Positions 7,383 to 14,599 of a stretch of 22,458 nucleotides of DNA are shown here, one piece after another. How positions within the stretch are numbered: position 1 is the stretch's first letter; each line of letters starts with the position of its first letter. The position numbers and the translations under genes were made by a program. The notes under the pieces are model-generated. The model saw only the letters and a program-made list of their open reading frames with translations. It had not been told where the DNA came from and ran no database searches. The stretch spans positions 1 to 22,458 of the forward strand of contig JAQBCT010000014.1 of the NCBI GenBank assembly GCA_032124855.1. The letters are read 5' to 3'. Source of the DNA: DATJGR01 sp032124855 (GTDB taxonomy: Bacteria > Pseudomonadota > Gammaproteobacteria > Pseudomonadales > Azotimanducaceae).

Positions 7383-7613
7383 TTAGTGCGCCGTTGCGTC
7401 TTCGGCGGGCTGAGCCTGTTCTAACATGGCGATGAGATGCCGGCAGATCAGATGTCCGGCCCGCGCCTGCTCCGGCGATTGATCCGTCAGGCGCGCCATG
7501 CGTTTCGACAGTTGACGGGCGGCCCGCAAATGGCGATCTGAAGCAACGCCAACCTGGGTCGGCGCTGCCGCCGGCGCCGGATCGTCGAACAACGGCAACG
7601 AGCAGTCGGTCAT
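7383..7613 (-). CDS. Small SOS-controlled protein of unknown function (76 aa)
   Basis: I do not recognise this protein. It is 76 aa with an extended N-terminus, MTDCSLPLFDDP, then an Ala/Pro-rich linker. A charged, probably two-helix region (about residues 26-68) contains DRHLRAARQLSKRMARL and HLICRHLIAMLEQ, and the tail is acidic. There is no signal peptide or TM helix. The start at 7613 is set by AGGAG 7 nt upstream. The in-frame ATG at 7643 lies inside the predicted -10 box and cannot be on the transcript. Its promoter carries a near-consensus LexA box, so it should be induced by DNA damage. SLPLF resembles the QLxLF peptide by which repair proteins bind the DNA polymerase clamp, with Q replaced by S. 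DinI and SulA similarity was considered and not seen. Reality as a gene rests on SD, promoter and operator together. Confidence 0.7.
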   Translation of the reverse strand: MTDCSLPLFDDPAPAAAPTQVGVASDRHLRAARQLSKRMARLTDQSPEQARAGHLICRHLIAMLEQAQPAEDATAH

Positions 7614-7641
7614 TTGCATGCTCCTGCGGTACAGCGGCTGC

Positions 7642-7669
7642 ATGATACTACTACTGTATATTTATACAA
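7642..7669 (-). promoter_or_regulatory. Promoter of the small SOS gene
   Basis: Minus strand: -35 TTGTAT (7669-7664) and -10 TATCAT (7647-7642) with a 16-nt spacer. The -10 matches the sigma70 consensus at 5 of 6 positions. The LexA box overlaps the -35 and most of the spacer, the usual geometry for LexA repression. The predicted transcription start is near 7634, about 20 nt before the ATG at 7613. Confidence 0.6.
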
Positions 7670-7671
7670 TA
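7652..7671. promoter_or_regulatory. LexA (SOS) box
   Basis: TACTGTATATTTATACAATA matches the E. coli-type LexA consensus TACTGTATATATATACAGTA at 18 of 20 positions; the CTGT half is intact and the other half reads ACAA rather than ACAG. It sits 5 bp beyond the clpB stop (7677-7679) and upstream of the 76-aa gene. It is a short AT-rich island in a GC-rich region. Confidence 0.85.
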
Positions 7672-7676
7672 CCGCA

Positions 7677-10271
7677 TCATATGGCTTCCGCGGCCGCAAG
7701 GCACTCGAACGCAAACTTCTCGCCCTGGGCATCAACCTTCACCGTCTCGTTCGGCCGGAAACGCCCAGCCAGCAGTTGGGCGGCCAGTGGGTTTTCGATG
7801 TTTCGCTGAATGGCCCGCTTCAGAGGGCGCGCACCGTAGACCGGGTCGTAGCCCTGCTCTGTGAGCAACTGCATGGCGGCGTCGGTCATTTCCAATCCGA
7901 GATCCTGATCCTTCAGGCGACTTCGCAGTGCACCAATCTGAATCTGCGCGATGCCCAGCATGTGTTCACGTCCGAGCGGGTGAAATACCACGACATCATC
8001 GACCCGATTGAGAAATTCTGGACGAAAGTGCTGTGTAACCACACCCATCACTGTGTCCTTGATGGCACTCGTGCGGCCGGACTCCGTCAGCGCCTGGATG
8101 GCTTCCGAGCCCAGATTTGACGTCATCACGAGCACGGTATTGCGAAAATCCACGGTGCGGCCATGCCCGTCCGTCAGCCGACCATCGTCGAGCACCTGCA
8201 GCAGAATATTGAACACATCCGGATGCGCTTTTTCGATCTCATCCAGCAGCACGAGGCAATAGGGACGCCGCCGCACGGCCTCCGTGAGAAAACCGCCTTC
8301 TTCGTAGCCGACATATCCCGGTGGCGCACCAATCAGCCGGGCAACCGAGTGCTTTTCCATGAATTCAGACATGTCGATGCGCACCATCGCATCGTCGGAG
8401 TCGAACAAAGCCGATGCCAGCGCCTTGCACAACTCGGTCTTGCCGACACCCGTGGGCCCCAGAAACATGAACGAACCGTTGGGGCGGTTGGGATCCGACA
8501 ATCCCGCGCGCGAACGACGCACCGCGTCGGATACGGCTTTGACCGCCTCGTCCTGACTGATCACACGCTGATGCAGTTGATCTTCGAGGTGGAGCAACTT
8601 TTCCCGCTCGCCTTCCAGGAGCTTGGTGATCGGCACGCCAGTCCATTTCGAGACCACTTCCGCGATCTCTTCCTCGGTAACCTTGTTGCGCAACAGCCGA
8701 TTGTCCTTGCCTTCCGTTGCTACCGCGTCCGCAAGCTTGTTCTCCAGTGCGGGAATCTTCCCGTATTGCAACTCCGACATACGGGCCAGGTCACCGGCGC
8801 GGCGCGCATTGTCGAATTGCAGACGCGCGGCATCCAGTTCTTCCTTGACGATCTGCGCACCTTTCAGGACCGATTTCTCGGCCGTCCATACCTCTTCGAG
8901 ATCCGCATACTGCTGCTCGAGTTCGGCGACCGTTTCCTTCAATGCGTCGGTGCGCTTGCGCGATGCTTCGTCCTTTTCTTTCTTCAGCGCTTCGACTTCC
9001 ATCTTGAGTTGAATCAGGCGCCGCTCAAGCTTGTCCATCTCCTCGGGTTTCGAATCCATTTCCATGCGGATCCGACTTCCCGCTTCATCGATGAGATCGA
9101 TCGCCTTGTCGGGTAGTTGGCGATCCGTGATGTACCGATGTGAAAGCCGCGCTGCAGCCACGATGGCGGGGTCCGTAATGTCCACAGCGTGGTGTAGTTC
9201 ATAGCGCCCCTTCAGCCCACGCAGAATTGCAATCGTATCTTCAACGCTGGGTTCATCGACCACGATCTTCTGAAAGCGACGCTCGAGTGCAGCATCCTTC
9301 TCGATGTACTTGCGATACTCATCCAGCGTCGTCGCGCCCACGCAATGAAGCTCCCCGCGGGCAAGCGCCGGCTTGAGCATATTGCCCGCATCCATGGAGC
9401 CTTCCGCTTTGCCAGCACCGACCATCGTATGCAGCTCATCGATGAACAGAATGACGTTGCCTTCCTGCTTGGAGAGTTCGTTGAGGACCGCCTTCAGCCG
9501 CTCCTCGAATTCGCCACGAAATTTCGCTCCCGCAATGAGCGCTCCCATGTCGAGCGCAAGGATTCGTTTGTTCTTGAGTCCTTCAGGTACTTCGCCATTG
9601 AGAATCCGTTGGGCGAGACCTTCAACGATGGCGGTCTTTCCGACACCCGGCTCACCAATCAGAACGGGGTTGTTCTTTGTGCGCCGCTGCAGCACCTGCA
9701 CCGTGCGGCGAATTTCATCGTCCCGCCCGATCACCGGATCCAGCTTGCCCTTTTTGGCTCGCTCGGTCAGATCAACCGTGTATTTTTCGAGTGCCTGACG
9801 ACTCTCTTCCGCATTCGGGTCTTGCACGGCTTCCCCTTGTCGAATGCTGTCAATCTCCTTCTCCAGAGCGTCGCGCACCACACCACCCGCGCGCAGAACG
9901 TTACCCAGCGCGCCGCTATCATCGCAGGCAGCCAGCAGCACCATTTCTGTGGAGATGAATTTGTCGCCCCGTTTCTGGGCGTGCCGGTCGGCCAGATTGA
10001 GCAGTTTCACGAGATCCGGCCCTAGCCCCAACTCACCGGTCGGCTGCTTCACTGTGGGCAAACGCTCCACCTCGGCGGCCAGCGCGCTGGCAATCTGATC
10101 CACGCGCCCCGCGGCTTGAGTCAGCAGTTGGCGAACACCACTGGCTTTGTCCTCCAGCAGCACCGATAGCAGGTGCACGCCCTGGACGTAGTTGTGGTCC
10201 TTTCCCACCGCCAATGACTGCGCGTCCGCCAACGCGGCCTGCAGACGACTGGTCAACTGATCCATGCGCAT
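7677..10271 (-). CDS. clpB: ATP-dependent disaggregase ClpB
   Basis: Cytoplasmic Hsp100 AAA+ hexamer that threads aggregated proteins through its pore together with DnaK/DnaJ/GrpE. The length of 864 aa is typical. Clp N domain at 1-145. NBD1 has Walker A GEPGVGKT (206-213), Walker B FIDELH and pore loop KFRGEFEERL. The coiled-coil M domain (about 400-530) is Lys/Glu-rich, and this domain distinguishes ClpB from ClpA/ClpC. NBD2 has Walker A GPTGVGKT (about 605), pore loop GYVGYEEGG, Walker B VLLDEIEKAH and a C-terminal VYGARPLKRAIQ sensor-2 region. The ATG at 10271 has AGGA 8 nt upstream; the ATG two codons later is less well placed. A sigma32-type promoter precedes it. It is divergent from the PilZ gene. 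Confidence 0.98.
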   Translation of the reverse strand: MRMDQLTSRLQAALADAQSLAVGKDHNYVQGVHLLSVLLEDKASGVRQLLTQAAGRVDQIASALAAEVERLPTVKQPTGELGLGPDLVKLLNLADRHAQKRGDKFISTEMVLLAACDDSGALGNVLRAGGVVRDALEKEIDSIRQGEAVQDPNAEESRQALEKYTVDLTERAKKGKLDPVIGRDDEIRRTVQVLQRRTKNNPVLIGEPGVGKTAIVEGLAQRILNGEVPEGLKNKRILALDMGALIAGAKFRGEFEERLKAVLNELSKQEGNVILFIDELHTMVGAGKAEGSMDAGNMLKPALARGELHCVGATTLDEYRKYIEKDAALERRFQKIVVDEPSVEDTIAILRGLKGRYELHHAVDITDPAIVAAARLSHRYITDRQLPDKAIDLIDEAGSRIRMEMDSKPEEMDKLERRLIQLKMEVEALKKEKDEASRKRTDALKETVAELEQQYADLEEVWTAEKSVLKGAQIVKEELDAARLQFDNARRAGDLARMSELQYGKIPALENKLADAVATEGKDNRLLRNKVTEEEIAEVVSKWTGVPITKLLEGEREKLLHLEDQLHQRVISQDEAVKAVSDAVRRSRAGLSDPNRPNGSFMFLGPTGVGKTELCKALASALFDSDDAMVRIDMSEFMEKHSVARLIGAPPGYVGYEEGGFLTEAVRRRPYCLVLLDEIEKAHPDVFNILLQVLDDGRLTDGHGRTVDFRNTVLVMTSNLGSEAIQALTESGRTSAIKDTVMGVVTQHFRPEFLNRVDDVVVFHPLGREHMLGIAQIQIGALRSRLKDQDLGLEMTDAAMQLLTEQGYDPVYGARPLKRAIQRNIENPLAAQLLAGRFRPNETVKVDAQGEKFAFECLAAAEAI

Positions 10272-10302
10272 CGCAAAATTCCTGCTTAATCCATCGCTAC
10301 GT

Positions 10303-10330
10303 TAATGAGTCCGCGGCCCGACATTTCAAG
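10303..10330 (-). promoter_or_regulatory. Heat-shock (sigma32-like) promoter of clpB
   Basis: Minus strand: CTTGAA (10330-10325), a perfect sigma32 -35, then 14 nt, then ACTCATTA (10310-10303), which matches CCCCATNT at C2, C4, A5 and T6. It lies about 30 bp upstream of the clpB ATG, as expected for a chaperone gene. Confidence 0.6.
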
Positions 10331-10409
10331 TCGTGGCAACCCAACCTGGAAACTCGGCCGCTCAAGCGCTACATTTCGCCAGTTCCGCAATCGGGCAGCA
10401 CGCATCGGC

Positions 10410-11207
10410 ATGACGAACCCAACGGACGTCGCAATGGAGAACCGTGACCATCCTCGCGTCCAGTTGCCGTTTGAGGTGGAGGTCAACCACCCCAGCGTGG
10501 GTAAGGTTCGCTGCGTTGCCAGGGACATTTCGCAAAGCGGCATGTTCGTGCATCTGGATCCGAACGGATTGCGGCCCGGCGCCAAAATCAAAGTGACCGT
10601 GCTCAACGTGGCCCTTGTCGAATCGAGCAGCACGCCAACCGTCGATATGGAAGTGACGCGAGTCACACTTGAGGGGCTTGGCTTGAAATTCGCGAACGCC
10701 ACGAGCCAGCACCTTTGGAAGAGCGTGGATCGGTTGCGCGATGAGTTGCGTATCGGAACCGACTACTTTCAGGTTTTTCAGGGCGCCGCAATCGTCAATC
10801 ATCAAGGCAAACTGCTGGTGGTGCAGCGCCACGGAAAATGGCTTCTCCCCGGCGACTATCTGAATGTGGGTGCCGATTGGCGTGATGCGCTGACGCAGTT
10901 TCTGGCCAGCGAACTCGGCATCGCAGACCTGAGTTTCGAAGACACGCTGGGCGTCGACAGTACGCCCGGCATCAAAGTGGTCGAGAACGCGACGTACACG
11001 GTTTTTCATCGCTTCTCTTCCGGCGCGGATCGCGTGCGGTTACGCGAGTCGTCTCGCTACAAACACGCAAAGTGGGTCAGCCGAAACTTCAGCCTCGAAG
11101 AGTTGACGTTCCCGCACCCGCTGTTGCGCACACTCGCATCGATGGCGCTCGAGCGTGCCGAGGCGCAGCGCCAAGTCGCCGCCACCGCCCAAACCAAACA
11201 CGGCTGA
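10410..11207 (+). CDS. PilZ domain protein with degenerate Nudix-like C-terminal domain
   Basis: Two-domain cytoplasmic protein of about 265 aa. The PilZ domain (residues about 10-115) has both c-di-GMP-binding motifs: R12-DHP-R16 (RxxxR) and D39-I-S41-QS-G44 (DxSxxG). The second domain (about 119-250) looks like a Nudix fold: GAAIVNHQGKLLVVQRHGKWLLPG, then a Nudix-box-like helix at 149-171. In that helix the Gly is D149, the first Glu is A155, and REUxEE reads QFLASE, leaving only E168, so hydrolase activity is unlikely. I infer a c-di-GMP receptor coupled to a nucleotide- or ligand-sensing domain. The start could be the ATG at 10410 or 10434 (MENRDHPR); neither has a clear SD. The reading frame continues upstream to 10305, but that stretch does not look coding and overlaps the clpB promoter. 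Divergent from clpB; DUF2244 gene 4 bp downstream. Confidence 0.8.
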   Translation: MTNPTDVAMENRDHPRVQLPFEVEVNHPSVGKVRCVARDISQSGMFVHLDPNGLRPGAKIKVTVLNVALVESSSTPTVDMEVTRVTLEGLGLKFANATSQHLWKSVDRLRDELRIGTDYFQVFQGAAIVNHQGKLLVVQRHGKWLLPGDYLNVGADWRDALTQFLASELGIADLSFEDTLGVDSTPGIKVVENATYTVFHRFSSGADRVRLRESSRYKHAKWVSRNFSLEELTFPHPLLRTLASMALERAEAQRQVAATAQTKHG

Positions 11208-11211
11208 GCCG

Positions 11212-11700
11212 ATGGTCCACGCGCATTTCGATGCCGTGGCGCGTACCGGACAGATCGTGCTGCGCCCCAATCGATCCTGGTCGTGGCGTTCGAATTCCTA
11301 CTTCATCGTCACGCTGCTGATCGTATCGCTCAGTGTCGCCGGCACGTTCGCACTGCGCGGTTATTGGCTCGTATTGCCTTTCAGCGCGCTCGAGATGACC
11401 GCGCTGTTCGGCTGTCTCTACTACTGTGTGCGTCGCGCCAATCGCCAGGAGGTGGTGACCCTGTCGGACGACGAGCTCATCATCGAAACCGGCCACAACC
11501 GTGCCGAACAGATCCGTCGCTACGCGCGCTTCCATACACAGATCCGCGTCGAACGAGGTGACCATTCCTGGGATGAACCTCACATCTGCGTCGTGGCTCG
11601 CGATCAGCACCAGGAGATCGGCGATTTCCTGTGCGGCGACGAAAAACGCACGCTCGTCAATCATCTGCGCGACATGATTCACGCGTTGCAGCTGCGCTGA
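11212..11700 (+). CDS. DUF2244 family membrane protein
   Basis: 162-aa protein of the DUF2244 family, function unknown. The family signature is visible as IVLRPNRSWSWRSN followed by two closely spaced TM helices, YFIVTLLIVSLSVAGTFAL and YWLVLPFSALEMTALFGCLYY. A cytoplasmic C-terminal domain follows (RRANRQEVVTLSDDELIIETG to the end), resembling a small PH-like beta sheet. The ATG at 11212 follows the PilZ stop by 4 bp, so the two are almost certainly cotranscribed. Its last 44 bp overlap the 3' end of comEC on the other strand. In other proteobacteria DUF2244 genes often sit near cytochrome oxidase genes; none is visible here. Confidence 0.83.
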   Translation: MVHAHFDAVARTGQIVLRPNRSWSWRSNSYFIVTLLIVSLSVAGTFALRGYWLVLPFSALEMTALFGCLYYCVRRANRQEVVTLSDDELIIETGHNRAEQIRRYARFHTQIRVERGDHSWDEPHICVVARDQHQEIGDFLCGDEKRTLVNHLRDMIHALQLR

Positions 11701-13990
11701 GCCGGCAGTTCCCAACGCGCCAGTAGGGGCGCGCCACGGTCCGCCATTGAACCACTTCCTCCGGATCGTCGGAGCGCCACAACAGGGCGCCCGAATAGGC
11801 CGTCACGTAGACCCGCGCGCCGTTGGTACGTGCACGCCGAATGACCGAGTCGTCTGGATGTCCGAAGCGATTGCGATACCCGGCGCTGACCAGGAACAGG
11901 CGCGGATGCGTCGCCTCGATCAGCGCCGCCGAATTGGAGGTCTTACTGCCGTGATGGGCCGCCACCAGAACGTCCAGGGGCGCGCCACGCCAGTGCGATA
12001 ACAGCGTCTGCTCGCCAATACCGGACAGATCTCCCGGCAGCAGCACACGGTGGCTTTCGTTGCCAACGAGTAGTACGCAGGAGCGGTCGTTGTCGGTCGC
12101 CTCGCCGCCGACTGGATGCAACACCTCGAACGCAACGCCGTCCCATTGCCAGCGCTGTCCCTGGACGCATCGCTGCAAGTTCGCACCGCTCGCCACAGCC
12201 TCGCCGCCGAGCAGCGTTCGTACCATCATCTGCCCGGCAACGGCGGGATAGCCGCCCACATGGTCGATGTCGGCGTGACTGAGCATCACCATATCCAATC
12301 GGGTCGCGCCGGCGTTGCGCAATGCGGGCAGCACCGCGATGGACCCCAGATCCAGACCACTCGGGAAGCGAGGTCCTGCGTCGTACAACAGGCGGTGGTT
12401 CTGCGTCGTAACGACGACGGCGAGGCCCTGCCCCACATCGAGCACTGCGGTCGCAAACGAACCGAACGCAGGCGACGGCCTTCCAGTCGCGAGACAGAGT
12501 ACGACACACGGCAGCAGCACGGCGCGCGCGCGCCACGTCAAGGGCAGCAGCAATAACGCGGCGGCGGTGATGCTGATCAAAGCCTGCGCGATATCGTCGT
12601 CGGCCGCCCAGCTGACGCCGCCCACGTCGCGCATGACCTTCAGGATCGATGCCAACAAACCCACCGCCGCATCGATCCAGCCGAACAGCATCGCGCCAAC
12701 GTCGGGCAGCACCTGCAACATCAGGACCGCGAACAGATTCGCGGGCACCACCAACAGGCTCACCAGGGGCACCGCCACCAGGTTAGCCAGCGGGCTGAGC
12801 CACGCGAACTGTCCCACTGTGGCGAGCATCAGCGGCCCCAGTGTGACGAACAGAACCAGCTGCGCGCTCACGAACAGGCGCAGAGTCGATGTCCGGCCGA
12901 CGCGTGGCATGAAATAGCCAAGCAGCACCGCCACGGCGCCAAACGACAGCCAGAAGCCGGCACGCAACGGCGCCACGGGGTCGTGCAGCAACACGACAAT
13001 CAGGACCAGGCTGAACAGCACCGGAAACGCGCGGCGACGACCCGACGTCGCAGCCCACAGCGCCAGCAGGGTGCCAAACCAGGCGCGCTGAACCGGCACA
13101 CCCCAGCCGACCAGACCGGCATAGCCGGTGATCAGCAATGCGGCACACCAGGCGCCCAGCCAAGCGGCCCCGCGCCGCCGGAGCAGCCGGCGATTCAGCC
13201 GTGCCACGCCCAGACCAACGCCGTAGCCTACCGACGCAACGATGCCCAGGTGCAAACCGGAGATCACCATCAAATGCACAGTGCCGGTGGCGCGAAACAG
13301 GTCCCAGTCAGCGCTGCGCATCAAGCCCGAGTCACCGGTCAGCAAGCCGAGCACGATGCCAGCGTTGACGAGATGCAACGCGTCGATTTGCTGGCGCAGC
13401 CGCCATCGAAGCGCATCCCAGCGCCATGCGCGCCCGTTCAGTGCGCGGCGCACGCCATACGAGACCGAGCCTGCACTGTCGAGATGGCCGGCGAAGGCCC
13501 AACCCTCGTAATCAAATCCGCCAGGATTGGCAAAACCGCGCACGGCGCGCAGCCGTAGCCGCAATTGCCAACCCTGCCCCGGAACGAGCGGCGGCGCTGC
13601 GTGCCAGGTCAATCGCACCACGCGCGGTGGTTCACCCGCGCATGCGGGCCACGGCAGTACCTGCAACGGCGCGAAATCGAACTGCGTGGCGGGCACCAAC
13701 TGCTTTGGCAGTCCCTGCACCACGCCGAGCATTTCCACTACGTTGCCATCGACGCATGAATCAATTCGCGGCTCGAGATTAGCCAACGCTGACCACGCGG
13801 CCCACGCAATGCCGATGAGCACACCGCCCAGCACTACACCGGCGCGTCGCGCTGACATCAGCATCCCGACGACGGCGAGAGCCGCGAGCATCGGTACAGT
13901 CGGCAACCGCGGCAGCGCCGCGACACACACGACGCCCAGCGAAGCGCCGATGCACCATGGCGCAATGAAGCCTGCTCGCGAAACAGGCAT
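11657..13990 (-). CDS. comEC: DNA internalization-related competence protein ComEC/Rec2
   Basis: Inner-membrane channel that takes one strand of transforming DNA into the cytoplasm. The protein is about 777 aa. The N-terminal DUF4131 region has TM helices (WCIGASLGVVCVAAL and GVVLGGVLIGIAWAAWSAL). A central polytopic Competence domain contains GTVHLMVISGLHLGI, the family signature, with many TM helices. The C-terminal metallo-beta-lactamase-like domain has AVLDVGQGLAVVV, MLSHADIDHVGG (metal-binding His/Asp), LLPGDLS and VAAHHGSKTSNS. I chose the ATG at 13990; the frame extends to 14242 but overlaps the divergent DUF2062 gene. The tail overlaps DUF2244 by 44 bp. No pilin or other competence gene is in the window, so natural competence is only suggested. 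Confidence 0.93.
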   Translation of the reverse strand: MPVSRAGFIAPWCIGASLGVVCVAALPRLPTVPMLAALAVVGMLMSARRAGVVLGGVLIGIAWAAWSALANLEPRIDSCVDGNVVEMLGVVQGLPKQLVPATQFDFAPLQVLPWPACAGEPPRVVRLTWHAAPPLVPGQGWQLRLRLRAVRGFANPGGFDYEGWAFAGHLDSAGSVSYGVRRALNGRAWRWDALRWRLRQQIDALHLVNAGIVLGLLTGDSGLMRSADWDLFRATGTVHLMVISGLHLGIVASVGYGVGLGVARLNRRLLRRRGAAWLGAWCAALLITGYAGLVGWGVPVQRAWFGTLLALWAATSGRRRAFPVLFSLVLIVVLLHDPVAPLRAGFWLSFGAVAVLLGYFMPRVGRTSTLRLFVSAQLVLFVTLGPLMLATVGQFAWLSPLANLVAVPLVSLLVVPANLFAVLMLQVLPDVGAMLFGWIDAAVGLLASILKVMRDVGGVSWAADDDIAQALISITAAALLLLPLTWRARAVLLPCVVLCLATGRPSPAFGSFATAVLDVGQGLAVVVTTQNHRLLYDAGPRFPSGLDLGSIAVLPALRNAGATRLDMVMLSHADIDHVGGYPAVAGQMMVRTLLGGEAVASGANLQRCVQGQRWQWDGVAFEVLHPVGGEATDNDRSCVLLVGNESHRVLLPGDLSGIGEQTLLSHWRGAPLDVLVAAHHGSKTSNSAALIEATHPRLFLVSAGYRNRFGHPDDSVIRRARTNGARVYVTAYSGALLWRSDDPEEVVQWRTVARPYWRVGNCRLSAAATRESCRADD

Positions 13991-14062
13991 ACTCGCGCCG
14001 CTACGGACCGGCACCGCTGTCACCTCGTGTTGTGCCGCCTGATTCGACAACCCAAGGGATTT

Positions 14063-14599
14063 ATGCCACGTCGCCTGCTGCGTCGATATCTGCCCAATCC
14101 ACAGACGTTGCGTGAGCATCCAGCACTGCGACCCTTGGGAAAATGGCTGCAGAATCCCGAGATCTGGCATCTGCATCGCCGTTCGGTATCGGGTGCCTGC
14201 TTCATCGGCTTCTTCTGCGCGTTCCTGCCGCTGCCAGGCCATATGCTGTTCGCCGGCACACTCGCGATCCTGGCACGCTGCAATCTACCCATCGCCCTGG
14301 CGCTGGTGTGGATCACCAATCCGATCACGATTCCGCCGGTGTTTTTCTTCGCCTACAAGCTCGGCGCGTGGCTGTTGAATACCGAATTGAAGGTCACGAC
14401 GGTGCACCTCGATCTCGATTGGCTGGGCGAGCAATTCGATCAGATCTGGCGCCCCCTGGTATTGGGATCGCTCGTCTGCGGGTGGGTCAGCGGCATTACC
14501 GCATTCGTCATCGTGCGACTCGCGTGGCGCATCGACGTGATTCGACGATGGCGCGCGCGCCGCAGGCGCCGCGAGGCACGGCTGACACAGCCGGACTAG
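14063..14599 (+). CDS. DUF2062 family membrane protein
   Basis: 178-aa DUF2062 protein, function unknown. MPRRLLRRYLPNPQTLREHP is the characteristic N-terminus. Hydrophobic helices follow: SVSGACFIGFFCAFLPLPGH, CNLPIALALVWITNPITIPP (the NP-containing signature), and LVLGSLVCGWVSGITAFVIV. The C-terminus is highly basic (RRWRARRRRREARL). The ATG at 14063 is preceded by AAGGGA; the frame opens 36 bp earlier but the conserved N-terminus begins here. It is the only plus-strand gene between comEC and the lol operon. Its stop TAG and the lolE stop TAG are read from the same CTAG palindrome (14596-14599). Confidence 0.88.
   Translation: MPRRLLRRYLPNPQTLREHPALRPLGKWLQNPEIWHLHRRSVSGACFIGFFCAFLPLPGHMLFAGTLAILARCNLPIALALVWITNPITIPPVFFFAYKLGAWLLNTELKVTTVHLDLDWLGEQFDQIWRPLVLGSLVCGWVSGITAFVIVRLAWRIDVIRRWRARRRRREARLTQPD

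Noticed and set aside
8163..9116. 317-aa plus-strand frame opposite clpB
   Set aside because: clpB is unmistakable across this region; the frame is a shadow.
10305..10409. Upstream extension of the PilZ reading frame
   Set aside because: It overlaps the clpB promoter and does not look like protein; internal ATGs next to the PilZ motif are better starts.
13991..14242. N-terminal extension of comEC by 84 residues
   Set aside because: It runs through the start of the divergent DUF2062 gene and lacks the ComEC N-terminal hydrophobic pattern.
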